From positions 1 to 40,951 of the forward strand of contig JAUSFL010000019.1 of the NCBI GenBank assembly GCA_030649735.1: a DNA stretch of 40,951 bases, in the 5' to 3' direction. The position numbers and the translations under genes are program-made. This stretch comes from Candidatus Iainarchaeum sp. (lineage in GTDB: Archaea; Iainarchaeota; Iainarchaeia; Iainarchaeales; UBA10191). Of the stretch, positions 8,328-16,805 are shown one piece after another (position 1 is the first letter of the stretch; the number at the start of each line of letters is the position of its first letter). The notes under the pieces are model-generated. The model worked only from the letters and a program-made list of their open reading frames with translations. It did no database searches and was not told the DNA's origin.

Positions 8328-8870
8328 TTATCTGCTTACTCCTTTTGCTTTCAAAAACTCAAGCATTCGCTTCAGGCTTTCTTCAGGCTCTTCTGTGGAA
8401 GTGTCAACTGTAAAGTCTGCGAGCTTTTTGTAAATTGGGGTTCTTTCAGCAAGCTTTTGAGTTATTTCTTCCATTTGGCTTGCTCCTTTAATTAATGAAG
8501 GCCTGTTGGAATCAGTGCTTATTCTTTCAAAAATCTTTTCTTTGCTTGCCTCAAGCAATACCATCACACTATTTTTTTTCAAGCTTGCAGCAGCCTCTTC
8601 GCTCGTGACCATTCCGCCTCCAGTGTCAACAACCATTGCTTTTTCCATTCCGCTGATTTCTGCAGCGAGTTCTTTCTCCAAATTCCTGAAGTAAGGCCAC
8701 CCGAATTTTTCAACAATTTGCGGAATTGCCAAGCCTGCCTTTTTTTGAATTGTCTCGTCAGTGTTCAAGAGTTCCCATTCGAGTTTTTCCGCAAGCATTC
8801 TTGAAAGAACTGTTTTTCCAGTTCCCCTATACCCAATGAAGACTACTTTACTGATTCTTTGCTTTTCCAC
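8328..8870 (-). CDS. aroK: Shikimate kinase, bacterial P-loop type, GTG start
   Basis: Phosphorylates shikimate at O3. 180 residues with Walker A GYRGTGKT, the shikimate-binding TDE and FRNLE motifs, TGGGMV and NRPSLIK (lid side). This is the bacterial nucleotide-kinase fold; most archaea instead use an unrelated GHMP-family shikimate kinase. The GTG at 8870 is chosen because GGTGA lies 5 bases upstream and overlaps the aroE stop; a GTG at 8879 is also in frame but has no room for a binding site. Embedded between aroE and aroA. Confidence 0.93.
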   Translation of the reverse strand: MEKQRISKVVFIGYRGTGKTVLSRMLAEKLEWELLNTDETIQKKAGLAIPQIVEKFGWPYFRNLEKELAAEISGMEKAMVVDTGGGMVTSEEAAASLKKNSVMVLLEASKEKIFERISTDSNRPSLIKGASQMEEITQKLAERTPIYKKLADFTVDTSTEEPEESLKRMLEFLKAKGVSR

Positions 8871-8875
8871 AAAAA

Positions 8876-9706
8876 TCACCTTTTCTGGCCTAATTTTTCC
8901 AGCACTATTTCTTCCATGAATTCAACAGATGGCTTGCATCCGGTGAATAGCTCGAATTGCCTTGCGCCTTGCAATGCAAACATTCTAATGCCATTGATTG
9001 TTTCACAGCCATTGGCTTTTGCTTCCCTCAAAAGCCTTGTTTCGACCGGGTTATAAACAATGTCAAAAACCACCAAATGCTCATTCAAGTTTTTTGCAGG
9101 AATTGGGGTTTCTTCAATATTTGGGTTCATGCCTGTGCCTGTTGCATTAATCAAAATGTCGCAGTCTTTCAGGCAGTCATCAATGTTTGCGGGATTGACG
9201 CATTCTGCACTTGCTTCTTTCGCAAGCGCAATTGCTTTTTCTTCAATAATGTCGCATATTGAAAGCTTTGCGCCTTCGTCTGAAACTCCGAAAGCGATTG
9301 CCCTTGCAGCGCCTCCGGCCCCAAGCAAGAGAATTTTTTTCCCTTTAATGCTTGTTTTTTCATTTAATGCACTAATTGCCCCAAAAACGTCAGTGTTGTA
9401 TCCTTTGAGTTTTCCGTTCTCATTGACTATAGTGTTTACTGCGCCAATTTTTGAAGCAAGCGGCTCTATCCAATCAAGGTATTGCATTGCATTAATCTTA
9501 TGGGGGATTGTGACACTGTATCCTTTAATGTCTAAGGCTTTCATTGCTTCGATTGCTTCTCTAAGCCTTTCAGGCAGGACATCAAAAGCCAAGTAGCAAA
9601 AGTTCAGCCCGTGCTTTTCGTACATTGCATTGTGCATTGCAGGGCTCATGCTATGGCTTATTGGATGCCCAAGGACTGCGCAAAGCTTGGTTTCAGAATT
9701 TATCAT
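8876..9706 (-). CDS. aroE: Shikimate dehydrogenase (NADP)
   Basis: Reduces 3-dehydroshikimate to shikimate. 276 residues: GHPISHSMSPAMHNAMY binds shikimate, VTIPHK supplies the catalytic Lys, GYNTDVFGA the catalytic Asp, LLGAGGAARAI is the dinucleotide loop and INATGTGMNP follows. Two starts are possible: GTG 9715, overlapping the aroD stop as GTGA, or ATG 9706. ATG 9706 gives MINSETKLCAVLG, the usual N-terminus, and leaves better spacing from GGGAG, so it is preferred. Follows aroD, the preceding step. Confidence 0.94.
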   Translation of the reverse strand: MINSETKLCAVLGHPISHSMSPAMHNAMYEKHGLNFCYLAFDVLPERLREAIEAMKALDIKGYSVTIPHKINAMQYLDWIEPLASKIGAVNTIVNENGKLKGYNTDVFGAISALNEKTSIKGKKILLLGAGGAARAIAFGVSDEGAKLSICDIIEEKAIALAKEASAECVNPANIDDCLKDCDILINATGTGMNPNIEETPIPAKNLNEHLVVFDIVYNPVETRLLREAKANGCETINGIRMFALQGARQFELFTGCKPSVEFMEEIVLEKLGQKR

Positions 9707-9711
9707 TAATT

Positions 9712-10407
9712 TCACTGCTCCCTCATTGTTTTGCCTAATTCTTTTAGTATTTTCCCGAGTTTTTTAATGCTTAATTGGCCTTTTGCTGTTTCTTTTCCTT
9801 TTCTAAGGGATGCAAAAGTGAATTCGCTTCCCAAAAGCGGCGCCATTATGCGCGTTATTTTGCCTGCTTTTCCCATTCCAATGACTGCAATCTTTCGCTT
9901 GGAGTCAAGCAAGCCAAGCAAGCGCGCGTTGTCTTCGTCAGAGCTTGAAGCGCAGGCTATTTTTGCAATGTCAGCGCCTGATTCGAAACACTTGATTGCT
10001 GTTTTTTCAAGCATTTCTTTTGCTGGAGTTTTATTAAAATCATGGAATGACACTATCACTTTGCACCCAAATTCCCTTGCTTTTGAAATTACTTCTTTCT
10101 TGAATGCGTCGCTTGCTTCCAATTCCACATCAACTAATGCGGCGCCATTTTCAACAGCGCCAATCAGCATTTTTTTCCTTAATTCCTCGCCAAGGCTTCC
10201 GGGCCTGCAGGTTGCCATCAGCACGGCAGGCCTTGAGAAAATTCTTTTAATTCCATTGTTTGTCAGCTCTTCAGCATTCATTTTGTCCATTCTGATTTCA
10301 GCAAACTTGATTCCCTTCAGCGCTTGCAGGCATTCTTTCACTGACGGTTCGGCAATGCTGACGCAAACCCTTGAATCAACCAGTCCAGAAAAGTAATTAG
10401 CAGCCAT
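9712..10407 (-). CDS. aroD: 3-dehydroquinate dehydratase, type I
   Basis: Dehydrates 3-dehydroquinate by a Schiff-base mechanism. The type I signature residues are present: AEIRMD, ATCRPG, VIVSFHDF (catalytic His) and IAKIACA (Schiff-base Lys). The open frame extends up to 10470, but ATG 10407 (MAANYFSGL) has GGAAGG 6 bases upstream and gives the normal length of 231 residues; the upstream 21 codons look like spacer. Lies about 90 bases after trpD and is the first shikimate gene of the operon. Enzymes for earlier steps (to 3-dehydroquinate) are not in the window. Confidence 0.92.
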   Translation of the reverse strand: MAANYFSGLVDSRVCVSIAEPSVKECLQALKGIKFAEIRMDKMNAEELTNNGIKRIFSRPAVLMATCRPGSLGEELRKKMLIGAVENGAALVDVELEASDAFKKEVISKAREFGCKVIVSFHDFNKTPAKEMLEKTAIKCFESGADIAKIACASSSDEDNARLLGLLDSKRKIAVIGMGKAGKITRIMAPLLGSEFTFASLRKGKETAKGQLSIKKLGKILKELGKTMREQ

Positions 10408-10497
10408 TATTAGCCTTCCAGAATCCTTGCCCTTTGCTTTATCTTTGGCAATCAATAGCATAAAAAACAATATGTTTTATCGGCAAACAACGAGGGA

Positions 10498-11517
10498 TTA
10501 TAATTGCCTGTTGCTTTCTTCAATTATTTCTTCAAGCTTTCTTTTTGCAGCTCCTTTGTCAATTGCCGCTTGCGCGGTTTTTATTCCTTCAGCAATGCTT
10601 TTTGCATTTCCATTAACGTAAATTGCAGCGCCTGCATTCAATAGGGCAAAATCTGCCTTTGCGCTTTTTTTTCCGCAAAAAATCTCTTTTATTTCATTGG
10701 CTGATTCTTCGGCATTTGAGACTTGAAGCTCTTTCTCGCTTGCTCTTTCAAGCCCGAATTGTTCAGGGCTTATTTCATATGTTTTGACAACGCCTTGAAA
10801 TACTTCAAAAACTCTTGTGGAATTGCAGATTGAAATTTCGTCAAAGCCGTCAATGCCATTAACTATCAAGGCATGGCTTAAACTCATTTGGCTTATGATT
10901 TTAGAGTATTTTTCAGCAAGTTCTGCATTGAAAACCCCTAAAAGCATTGTTTGCGCGCTTGCGGGATTTGTCAAAGGCCCAACCAAGTTAAAGATTGTCC
11001 TGATGCCGAGCTGCTTTCTTGCTTCTGCGGCATGCTTCATTGCCGGATGATGCAATGGGGCGAACAGGAAGGCAAACCCGGTTTTTTCAATCATTGCTTC
11101 ATTTTGCCTTGGGGAAAGGTTAATGTTTACGCCAAGATTTTCAAGCACGTCAGCGGCTCCGGAATTGCTTGAAACTTTCCTGTTGCCGTGCTTTGCAACA
11201 AGACAGCCTGCGGCTGAAGCAATAATTGCTGCCGCAGTGCTCGCGTTAATGCAGTCTTTGGCGTCTCCGCCAGTCCCTACAACATCAAGCAGTTCGGCAT
11301 TCACTTTTGGATTGACTTTGGAAACAAAAGAGTTCATTGATTCTGCGGCTCCGAGAATTTCCTCAATTGTTTCCCCTTTTTTTGCAAGCGCTTTCAAGAA
11401 TCCAGAAAGCTCTTGGGTTTCAACTCTTCCTGACATTATCTTGTCAAATGCCTGCCTTGCCTGTTCTTTCCCAAGGCTTTTTCCGGCAAACGCTTGATTT
11501 AACGCGTCCTCAATCAT
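10498..11517 (-). CDS. trpD: Anthranilate phosphoribosyltransferase
   Basis: Joins anthranilate with PRPP, the second step of tryptophan synthesis. 339 residues; GTGGDAKDCINASTAAA binds PRPP, KHGNRKVSSNSG and NLVGPLTNPA are family hallmarks. The start at ATG 11517 overlaps the trpG stop (ATGA); a GTG three codons earlier is possible but not needed. The remaining trp genes (trpC, F, B, A) are not in the window, so the tryptophan pathway must be completed elsewhere. Confidence 0.95.
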   Translation of the reverse strand: MIEDALNQAFAGKSLGKEQARQAFDKIMSGRVETQELSGFLKALAKKGETIEEILGAAESMNSFVSKVNPKVNAELLDVVGTGGDAKDCINASTAAAIIASAAGCLVAKHGNRKVSSNSGAADVLENLGVNINLSPRQNEAMIEKTGFAFLFAPLHHPAMKHAAEARKQLGIRTIFNLVGPLTNPASAQTMLLGVFNAELAEKYSKIISQMSLSHALIVNGIDGFDEISICNSTRVFEVFQGVVKTYEISPEQFGLERASEKELQVSNAEESANEIKEIFCGKKSAKADFALLNAGAAIYVNGNAKSIAEGIKTAQAAIDKGAAKRKLEEIIEESNRQL

Positions 11518-12092
11518 TCCTTGCACAACCCAATCATGTTTTCGATTATTTTGCCGCCCATTGTTGTCAGGATGCTTTCAGGATGGAATTGCACGCCTTC
11601 AACCAAGAATTGCCTGTGCCTTGCAGCCATTACTTCCCCGTCAGGAGAGCTTGCGCTTACTTCCAGGCATTCTGGAATTTTAGTTCCCGCAAGGCTGTGA
11701 TAACGGCCTGCAAGAAAAGGGTTTTCCAAAGAGGCAAAAATTGTTTTGCCGTCATGCTTTATTTTGCTTGATTTTCCGTGAACAATCTGTTTAGCCCGGC
11801 CTACAATTCCGCCAAAAGCCTCTATAATGCATTGGTGGCCAAGGCAAACCCCTAAAATAGGGATTTTTCCTGCAAATTCTTTAATGACTGGAATGCAAAT
11901 TCCCGCATTTTGCGGATTGCTTGGTCCAGGGCTTATTACAATCAGCCCAATCTTTTTTTCTTCAGCAACTTCGCGGATTTTCTCCAAGGGAACATTATTC
12001 CTGTAAACTATCACTTTGCAACCGCGTTTTTCAAACTCGTCAACAAGGTTGTAAGTGAAAGAGTCAAAATTGTCAATTAGCAGGACATTCAT
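11514..12092 (-). CDS. trpG: Anthranilate synthase component II (glutamine amidotransferase)
   Basis: A 192-residue class I glutamine amidotransferase that supplies ammonia to TrpE. It begins with LLIDNFDSFTYNL, contains SPGPSNP, the nucleophile GVCLGHQ and the His/Glu pair in GVQFHPES. Overlaps trpE upstream and trpD downstream, each by 4 bases, so the three are coupled. The same subunit might also serve p-aminobenzoate synthesis, but its place between trpE and trpD makes anthranilate the main role. Confidence 0.95.
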   Translation of the reverse strand: MNVLLIDNFDSFTYNLVDEFEKRGCKVIVYRNNVPLEKIREVAEEKKIGLIVISPGPSNPQNAGICIPVIKEFAGKIPILGVCLGHQCIIEAFGGIVGRAKQIVHGKSSKIKHDGKTIFASLENPFLAGRYHSLAGTKIPECLEVSASSPDGEVMAARHRQFLVEGVQFHPESILTTMGGKIIENMIGLCKE

Positions 12093-13696
12093 TTTTCATC
12101 CCCTCCAGGCGCGTTTTCCCCGATTTCAATCGCGCGAACGCAAGCCCTTGCTTTTCTTTCAACCTCGTCAAATTCTTTTTCGGGAACAGAGTCAAAAACT
12201 ATTCCCGCACCGCTTCGCACAAATGCCTTGTTGCCTTTCACGCGGACTGAACGAATGACTATTGCGGAGTCAAGCTCGCCGTCAAAAGTCAAGTAGCCAA
12301 TGCTTCCGCCGTAAAAACCGCGCTTGGTTTTTTCCAAGAGCCTGATGAGTTCCATTGCCTTTACTTTCGGCGCTCCCGACAAAGTGCCCATGTTCATGCT
12401 TGCCAAATAAGCGTGCAGTGCATCAAGCTCTGGCTTGAGGATTCCGCTGACATTGCTTACCAAGTGCATTACGTGAGAGTATTTTTCAATGCAGTGCGGC
12501 TTGTCAACAATCCTTGTTCCGGGCTTTGAGACTCTTGCAACGTCATTTCTCGCCAGGTCTACAAGCATTGTGTGCTCTGCAAGCTCTTTCTCGTCAGTTT
12601 TCAATTCATTCTCAAACCTTGAATCCAAGTCAAAGTCGATTTTTCCGTCAGGCGTAAATCCTCTTGGTTTTGTTCCTGCAATTGGCCTTATTTCAACTTT
12701 GCGCTCTTTGCTTGGCAGTGGCAAGTTTGAGACTTTAATGAATGTTTCCGGGCTGCTGCCGAAAAGAATTCCATCAACAGTCTTGAAATAAAACATGTAA
12801 GGGCCTGGATTCAAGTTTTTCAGCGCTTTGTAAACTATTAAAGGATGATTGACTGGCTCTAGAATGCTTGTCTTGCTTACTACGATTTGAAAAACATCGC
12901 CTTCAATGATGTGCTCTTTGCAGTCTTCAACCATTCTGATGAATTCTTCCTTGCTAGTGTCTGAAGACTTTTTCAGGACTGTTTTTTCAAGATTGGCTTT
13001 TAAAACCTGCTTTTTTGAAAGCGCTTCTTCCAAAACTTGAAGAATGCTTTCACTCCTGTGCTTTCCTTCGCTTTCCCCTTCAATGCTTGGAAAATAATTC
13101 GATACAAGCAGTGTTTCATTGGCCTGGTGATTTATGATGAACAAGTTGTCCAAAAAAAGCATGTCAAAATCAGGGTCGTTTGTAATGTCTGAAGAATTTG
13201 GCGGCAGTGATTCAAACTGGCCTATAAAATCGTAAGAAATTGCGCCAAAAAGGCCGCCTGGAACTGGAATTTTTGCGCCTTGCATTTTAAACTTGAACGC
13301 GATTGTGCGCAAGACATCTGCAAGCGTTGGCACTTTCAGCCGTTCTTCTTCTGAAACAAGCATAGGCCGCTTTTTCACTATTCCGCTAATCATTCCAGCC
13401 GAGAACTCCAGGCTTTCGCAAAAGCCAAAATCATCATGCATTGCCTGCAGTATTTTTTCTCCAAGATCGTTCAAGGCAATAATTTGGAAAGAGTCTTCCT
13501 TCCCAATCAAGCGAAGGCTTGGATTGCAGCAGCCAATGCTCTTTCCGCCCTGCTGGCTTATGACTTCCGCGCTTTTGTCTGCAGACTCCAAAAGAATGCA
13601 ATTGTCTTTTTCGCCATTCTCTGAAAGCAATGCAAAAAAATCCAGCGGCTCTGGAGCGCCGGCAATTTTTTTCACAAGAGTTTTTGCAATGCTCAC
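12089..13696 (-). CDS. trpE: Anthranilate synthase component I, GTG start
   Basis: Converts chorismate plus ammonia to anthranilate. 535 residues. The N-terminal half carries ILLESADKSAE, containing the LLES motif that binds tryptophan in feedback-inhibited enzymes. The C-terminal chorismate-binding domain has FGSSPETF, IAGTKPRG, DLARNDVARVSKPGT, GTLSGAPKVKAMELI and SGAGIVFDSVPE. The GTG start at 13696 has GGTGA 4 bases upstream. First gene of the long aromatic operon; about 165 bases of leader separate it from the likely promoter. Feedback control by Trp is expected from the motif. Confidence 0.95.
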   Translation of the reverse strand: MSIAKTLVKKIAGAPEPLDFFALLSENGEKDNCILLESADKSAEVISQQGGKSIGCCNPSLRLIGKEDSFQIIALNDLGEKILQAMHDDFGFCESLEFSAGMISGIVKKRPMLVSEEERLKVPTLADVLRTIAFKFKMQGAKIPVPGGLFGAISYDFIGQFESLPPNSSDITNDPDFDMLFLDNLFIINHQANETLLVSNYFPSIEGESEGKHRSESILQVLEEALSKKQVLKANLEKTVLKKSSDTSKEEFIRMVEDCKEHIIEGDVFQIVVSKTSILEPVNHPLIVYKALKNLNPGPYMFYFKTVDGILFGSSPETFIKVSNLPLPSKERKVEIRPIAGTKPRGFTPDGKIDFDLDSRFENELKTDEKELAEHTMLVDLARNDVARVSKPGTRIVDKPHCIEKYSHVMHLVSNVSGILKPELDALHAYLASMNMGTLSGAPKVKAMELIRLLEKTKRGFYGGSIGYLTFDGELDSAIVIRSVRVKGNKAFVRSGAGIVFDSVPEKEFDEVERKARACVRAIEIGENAPGGDEK

Positions 13697-13825
13697 GCAA
13701 TCACCAGCCTGCTTTCAAAAGAAAGACTGCAAATTAATGCTTGCGCCGCATTTGAAGCAATGCTGCATGCAATTAGATTATTTGATGAAAGAAAATTCTT
13801 GAAGCTGTAAAAAATCAGGCAAAAT

Positions 13826-13894
13826 TCAAAAATTCCAGGGTGAATCAGCTTTTTTCATGAATAAGACATTTATGCCGCATGGTTTATTTAAACC
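13826..13894 (-). promoter_or_regulatory. Promoter of the trp-aro operon with a possible 10-residue leader ORF
   Basis: On the minus strand a palindromic TATA element GGTTTAAATAAACC lies at 13881-13894. A transcript starting about 25 bases downstream would begin a few bases before an ATG at 13858, which opens a mini-ORF ending at 13826 (MKKADSPWNF). The stretch from there to the trpE start (about 130 bases) has weak hairpin potential, for example CTTTC-TTTT-GAAAG close to the trpE binding site. The promoter call is fair; the leader peptide is a speculation that could be chance. Confidence 0.45.
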
Positions 13895-13986
13895 TTTACT
13901 GATTTTTAAGGCCTGGATGCGTTGGCTTTTGCTATTGGCGGGTTTTCAGCAATTTTAAAACTCGCAATTTGAGTTTTCAACCCATG

Positions 13987-13998
13987 TTTTTTAAATAA
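13987..13998 (+). promoter_or_regulatory. TATA box for the NadB-like gene (leaderless)
   Basis: TTTTTTAAATAA is centred about 25 bases before the GTG at 14019. No Shine-Dalgarno precedes that codon, so transcription probably begins at or next to the start codon. The 13697-14018 gap otherwise holds only the divergent trp-aro promoter and leader. Confidence 0.5.
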
Positions 13999-14018
13999 GC
14001 AAAGGCTATTTTTAGTTT

Positions 14019-15299
14019 GTGGAAAAACCGCGAGTTTTAATTGCAGGGTCTGGCCTGGCCGCCTATTTTGCGTGGCGGCAGCTTGGAGAGAAAGCAATTG
14101 TAGTTTCAGGCTCTTTAACCAATAATTCGTTGATTTCGGGGCATTGTTTTTGCACAAAAAGCCCGAATTCCCAAACTTTGGAAAACGCGATTATTGGGAC
14201 TGGACGGAATTTAAGCGACAGAAATCTTGTAAAGTTCTTTTGCAGCAAAGCAAAAGGCATTGAAAAATTGCCTGAATTCAGCAAAAAAACAGAATGGTCT
14301 TTAGGATTCAAAAGTCCGCTTGATTTTCTGGAAAGATTCCAGCAAAAGGCATTGAATGCCAGAATTGTAGAATTGAATGTTTTAGAAAACAGGCTTGATT
14401 CTGTCACAATCCAGCACGAGAATGGACAAAAGCAAGTTATTGAATGCAATGCTATTGTTTTATGCACTGGCGGCTACAGTCACTATTTCACGCCGGCTGA
14501 TTCAATGAATTATTCAAGCCCCACTGGCCTGGAAGTCGCGTTCAATGCGGGAGCAATGGTTTCTGGCCTTGAGTTTAACATGTTTCATCCGTTTGGCTTA
14601 GGCGGCAAGTGCTTGCCCACTGAAGCGCTTTCAAAATGCAATGTTCTTTCAAAAAGCAATGGAGCTGAATGGCTCAAAAAAAGCATTCTGCAAAAAAGCC
14701 TGCATGACAGGCTTTCAAAAGCCTGCTTGGCAATTTCCCATGAAAAGGGCGGAAAACTAAAGGTTGAAATGAACAATAAAACATTCAATTTGACTCCAAT
14801 ATCACATTATTCTAATGGCGGGTTGGTTGTTGACTGTGATTCCAAAACTTCAATTCAAGGAGTTTTTGCAGCCGGCGAAATTGCGTTCGGAATTCAAGGC
14901 GCTGAAAGAATTGGCGGAACTGCATTGACTGAAGCAGTGGTTTTTGGCTCAAATGCAGGAAAAAAAGCCGCAATTCACTGCGATGACGCAAGCCCTTGCA
15001 GGATTTCCTTCGGCAAGGCATTTTTTGAAAAAAGCAAAAAGCGCATTATAGACTGCAAAAAAATCATTTCAGGAAATTTTGGCACGCTCAACAGCCGGGA
15101 AAAATTGCTTGAAGGGCTTGAAAAATCCAGTGAGAAAGACTGCTTTTTTTTGCAGGCATTATTTAAGGCCGGCTTGGCGCGCAAGGAATCAAGAGGCTGC
15201 TTTAACAGGATTGATTTTCCTAAAGAGCGGAAAAAGTTTGAAAAAAACTTTCTTTTCAAGCTTGAAAAAGGCAAGGTAAAGCAGGCTTTTACTGAATGA
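14019..15299 (+). CDS. FAD-dependent oxidoreductase, L-aspartate oxidase/fumarate reductase family
   Basis: 426 residues. FAD-binding start VLIAGSGLAAYFA, then LCTGGYSHYF, EFNMFHPFGLGG, HYSNGGLVVD, and the flavoprotein signature GVFAAGEIAFGIQGAERIGG. A late ARKESRGCFNRIDFP resembles the R-x-ESRG-x-x-R-x-D segment of NadB and succinate dehydrogenase flavoproteins, but the usual His of SRGxH is Cys-Phe here. Best guess is an L-aspartate oxidase that makes iminoaspartate for NAD; no nadA or nadC is nearby to confirm. GTG start, probably leaderless. Its last 11 bases overlap the convergent pheA gene. Confidence 0.75.
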   Translation: MEKPRVLIAGSGLAAYFAWRQLGEKAIVVSGSLTNNSLISGHCFCTKSPNSQTLENAIIGTGRNLSDRNLVKFFCSKAKGIEKLPEFSKKTEWSLGFKSPLDFLERFQQKALNARIVELNVLENRLDSVTIQHENGQKQVIECNAIVLCTGGYSHYFTPADSMNYSSPTGLEVAFNAGAMVSGLEFNMFHPFGLGGKCLPTEALSKCNVLSKSNGAEWLKKSILQKSLHDRLSKACLAISHEKGGKLKVEMNNKTFNLTPISHYSNGGLVVDCDSKTSIQGVFAAGEIAFGIQGAERIGGTALTEAVVFGSNAGKKAAIHCDDASPCRISFGKAFFEKSKKRIIDCKKIISGNFGTLNSREKLLEGLEKSSEKDCFFLQALFKAGLARKESRGCFNRIDFPKERKKFEKNFLFKLEKGKVKQAFTE

Positions 15300-16110
15300 C
15301 TGGAAAAGAGCCTATTGTTTTGAAAAAAATGCAGTTTTCCTTGAGCTCTTCAAGCGCTTTCTGGCTGTTTGAATGCTGCGCGTCTCCCTCGAAATCCACG
15401 AAAAAAACATACTCCCACGCGTTCTTTTTCGAAGGCCTTGACTCTATTTTTGTCAAGTTAATGTCGTAAACCTTGAATGCCTTTATGCAATTGAATAAAG
15501 CGCCCGCCTTATGCATTGTTGAAAAGGCAATTGTTGTCTTGTTCTTTTTGGCATTGGGAATTTCAGAAAGGCTCAATACAAGAAACCTTGTCTTGTTGAA
15601 TGAAAAGTCCTGAATGTTTTCCGCAAGCACTTTCAGGCCGAATTTTTCCGCAGTCATGAGCGACGCGATTGCAGCGCTTTTTTGCTCTTTTGACGCAAGC
15701 TCTGCTGCCATTGAAGTGCTTGACACGCTCACCAATTCTGCTTTGGGAATGTTTGACGCAATCCAATTCCTGCATTGCGCCAAGGCCTGCGGGTGGGAAA
15801 AGACTTTTTCAATTTCTTCAATCTTGAATTCTGAAAGCAGCGCGTGCTTTATGTCAAGGCTTGTTTCGCAAACGATTTTCACTCCAGACTCCAGCAAAAA
15901 ATCCAAAGTGACTCCCACAGACCCTTCAGTAGAGTTTTCCACTGGAACAACTCCAAACTTGACGCTTGAGTTTTCAACGCTTTTGAAGACTTCCGGAATG
16001 CCGGGCATTGAAACAAGCTGGGCTTTTGGAAACATTTTCATTGCGGCCTGGTGGGTAAAACTGGTTTCAGGCCCCAAATAAGACACTTTTTCAGAAAATT
16101 CTTCAAGCAT
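15289..16110 (-). CDS. pheA: Prephenate dehydratase with ACT domain
   Basis: Converts prephenate to phenylpyruvate. 273 residues. Catalytic domain: YLGPETSFTHQAA, GVVPVENSTEGSVG, FSHPQALAQC, and FNKTRFLVL containing the TRF motif. The C-terminal ACT domain carries KIESRPSKKNAWEYVFFVDFEG, the phenylalanine-binding ESRP region, so feedback by Phe is expected. It is monofunctional, unlike enteric PheA. Start ATG 16110 lies about 27 bases after a TATA-like TTATTTAATC (16133-16142), suggesting a leaderless transcript of its own rather than membership in the trp-aro operon. Confidence 0.95.
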   Translation of the reverse strand: MLEEFSEKVSYLGPETSFTHQAAMKMFPKAQLVSMPGIPEVFKSVENSSVKFGVVPVENSTEGSVGVTLDFLLESGVKIVCETSLDIKHALLSEFKIEEIEKVFSHPQALAQCRNWIASNIPKAELVSVSSTSMAAELASKEQKSAAIASLMTAEKFGLKVLAENIQDFSFNKTRFLVLSLSEIPNAKKNKTTIAFSTMHKAGALFNCIKAFKVYDINLTKIESRPSKKNAWEYVFFVDFEGDAQHSNSQKALEELKENCIFFKTIGSFPVIQ

Positions 16111-16130
16111 TTTTTTAATTATCTCTGAAA

Positions 16131-16143
16131 ACGATTAAATAAC
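16131..16143 (-). promoter_or_regulatory. TATA box for pheA
   Basis: CGTTATTTAATCG on the minus strand is centred about 27 bases before the pheA ATG, with no clear Shine-Dalgarno in between. The divergent gene at 16197 has its own TATA-like TTAATTAACT at about 16171-16180. Confidence 0.45.
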
Positions 16144-16196
16144 GTTATCACAGATTCAGGCAAAAATCGGCTTAATTAACTAAAAAGAATTAAATA

Positions 16197-16805
16197 ATGA
16201 AAAAGCGTGATTTTCTAATGCCTTTTTTCAGGAAAGCAAAGCCAATGCCCAAGGGATTGGCTGGAAAGGACAAAACCATAAGGAAGGCTTCATTTGCATT
16301 GAATGTTTTGCGGCGTCTTAAAAGTAGGACTGGAAACTTGACTTTAAGGATTATTGGAAAGCCATTGCTTGCTGAAAGCATTGCCGCAAGAATTAATGAC
16401 CCAAAATTAAGAAATTCAATATTGTTAATTGGCAGAACCAAGTACTTGCCAAAAAAAGAAATAAGGCAAATTGCCTCAAAACCTTTTGGCACTATTGAGG
16501 AAAATGAAAGAATCAAATCATCGCTTGTGGTTGCCTCGGCACTTTACAAAAGATATAAAGAACAGCCTGAATTAACGGGCAAAGTGACAAAGGCAATTTT
16601 TGGAGTTTTAGGCAACAATCCGCAATCAAGGGAACTTGCCGCTGAATTATTGGGCAATTGCATTGGCGCTTTTGGGGACCCAAAAGTTTTCGGGCAAATA
16701 GAATTCAAGTCCAACTCCCATTATTACCCGCAGCTGATTTTTGATGTTTCAAAAATGCCCAGTGGCTGGAGAATTAAAATGCGCCCAAACCCATTGCTTA
16801 ACTAA
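16197..16805 (+). CDS. Hypothetical basic protein
   Basis: 202 residues with a strongly basic first half (many Lys/Arg up to residue 60) and a second half with mixed helix and a Tyr-rich SNSHYYPQLIFDVS strand region near the end. I recognise no family. A TATA-like TTAATTAACT sits about 22 bases before ATG 16197, consistent with a leaderless start; ATG 16218 is an alternative. Its stop lies directly against the convergent antiporter gene. Codon use matches its neighbours, so it is probably a real native gene of narrow distribution. Confidence 0.7.
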   Translation: MKKRDFLMPFFRKAKPMPKGLAGKDKTIRKASFALNVLRRLKSRTGNLTLRIIGKPLLAESIAARINDPKLRNSILLIGRTKYLPKKEIRQIASKPFGTIEENERIKSSLVVASALYKRYKEQPELTGKVTKAIFGVLGNNPQSRELAAELLGNCIGAFGDPKVFGQIEFKSNSHYYPQLIFDVSKMPSGWRIKMRPNPLLN

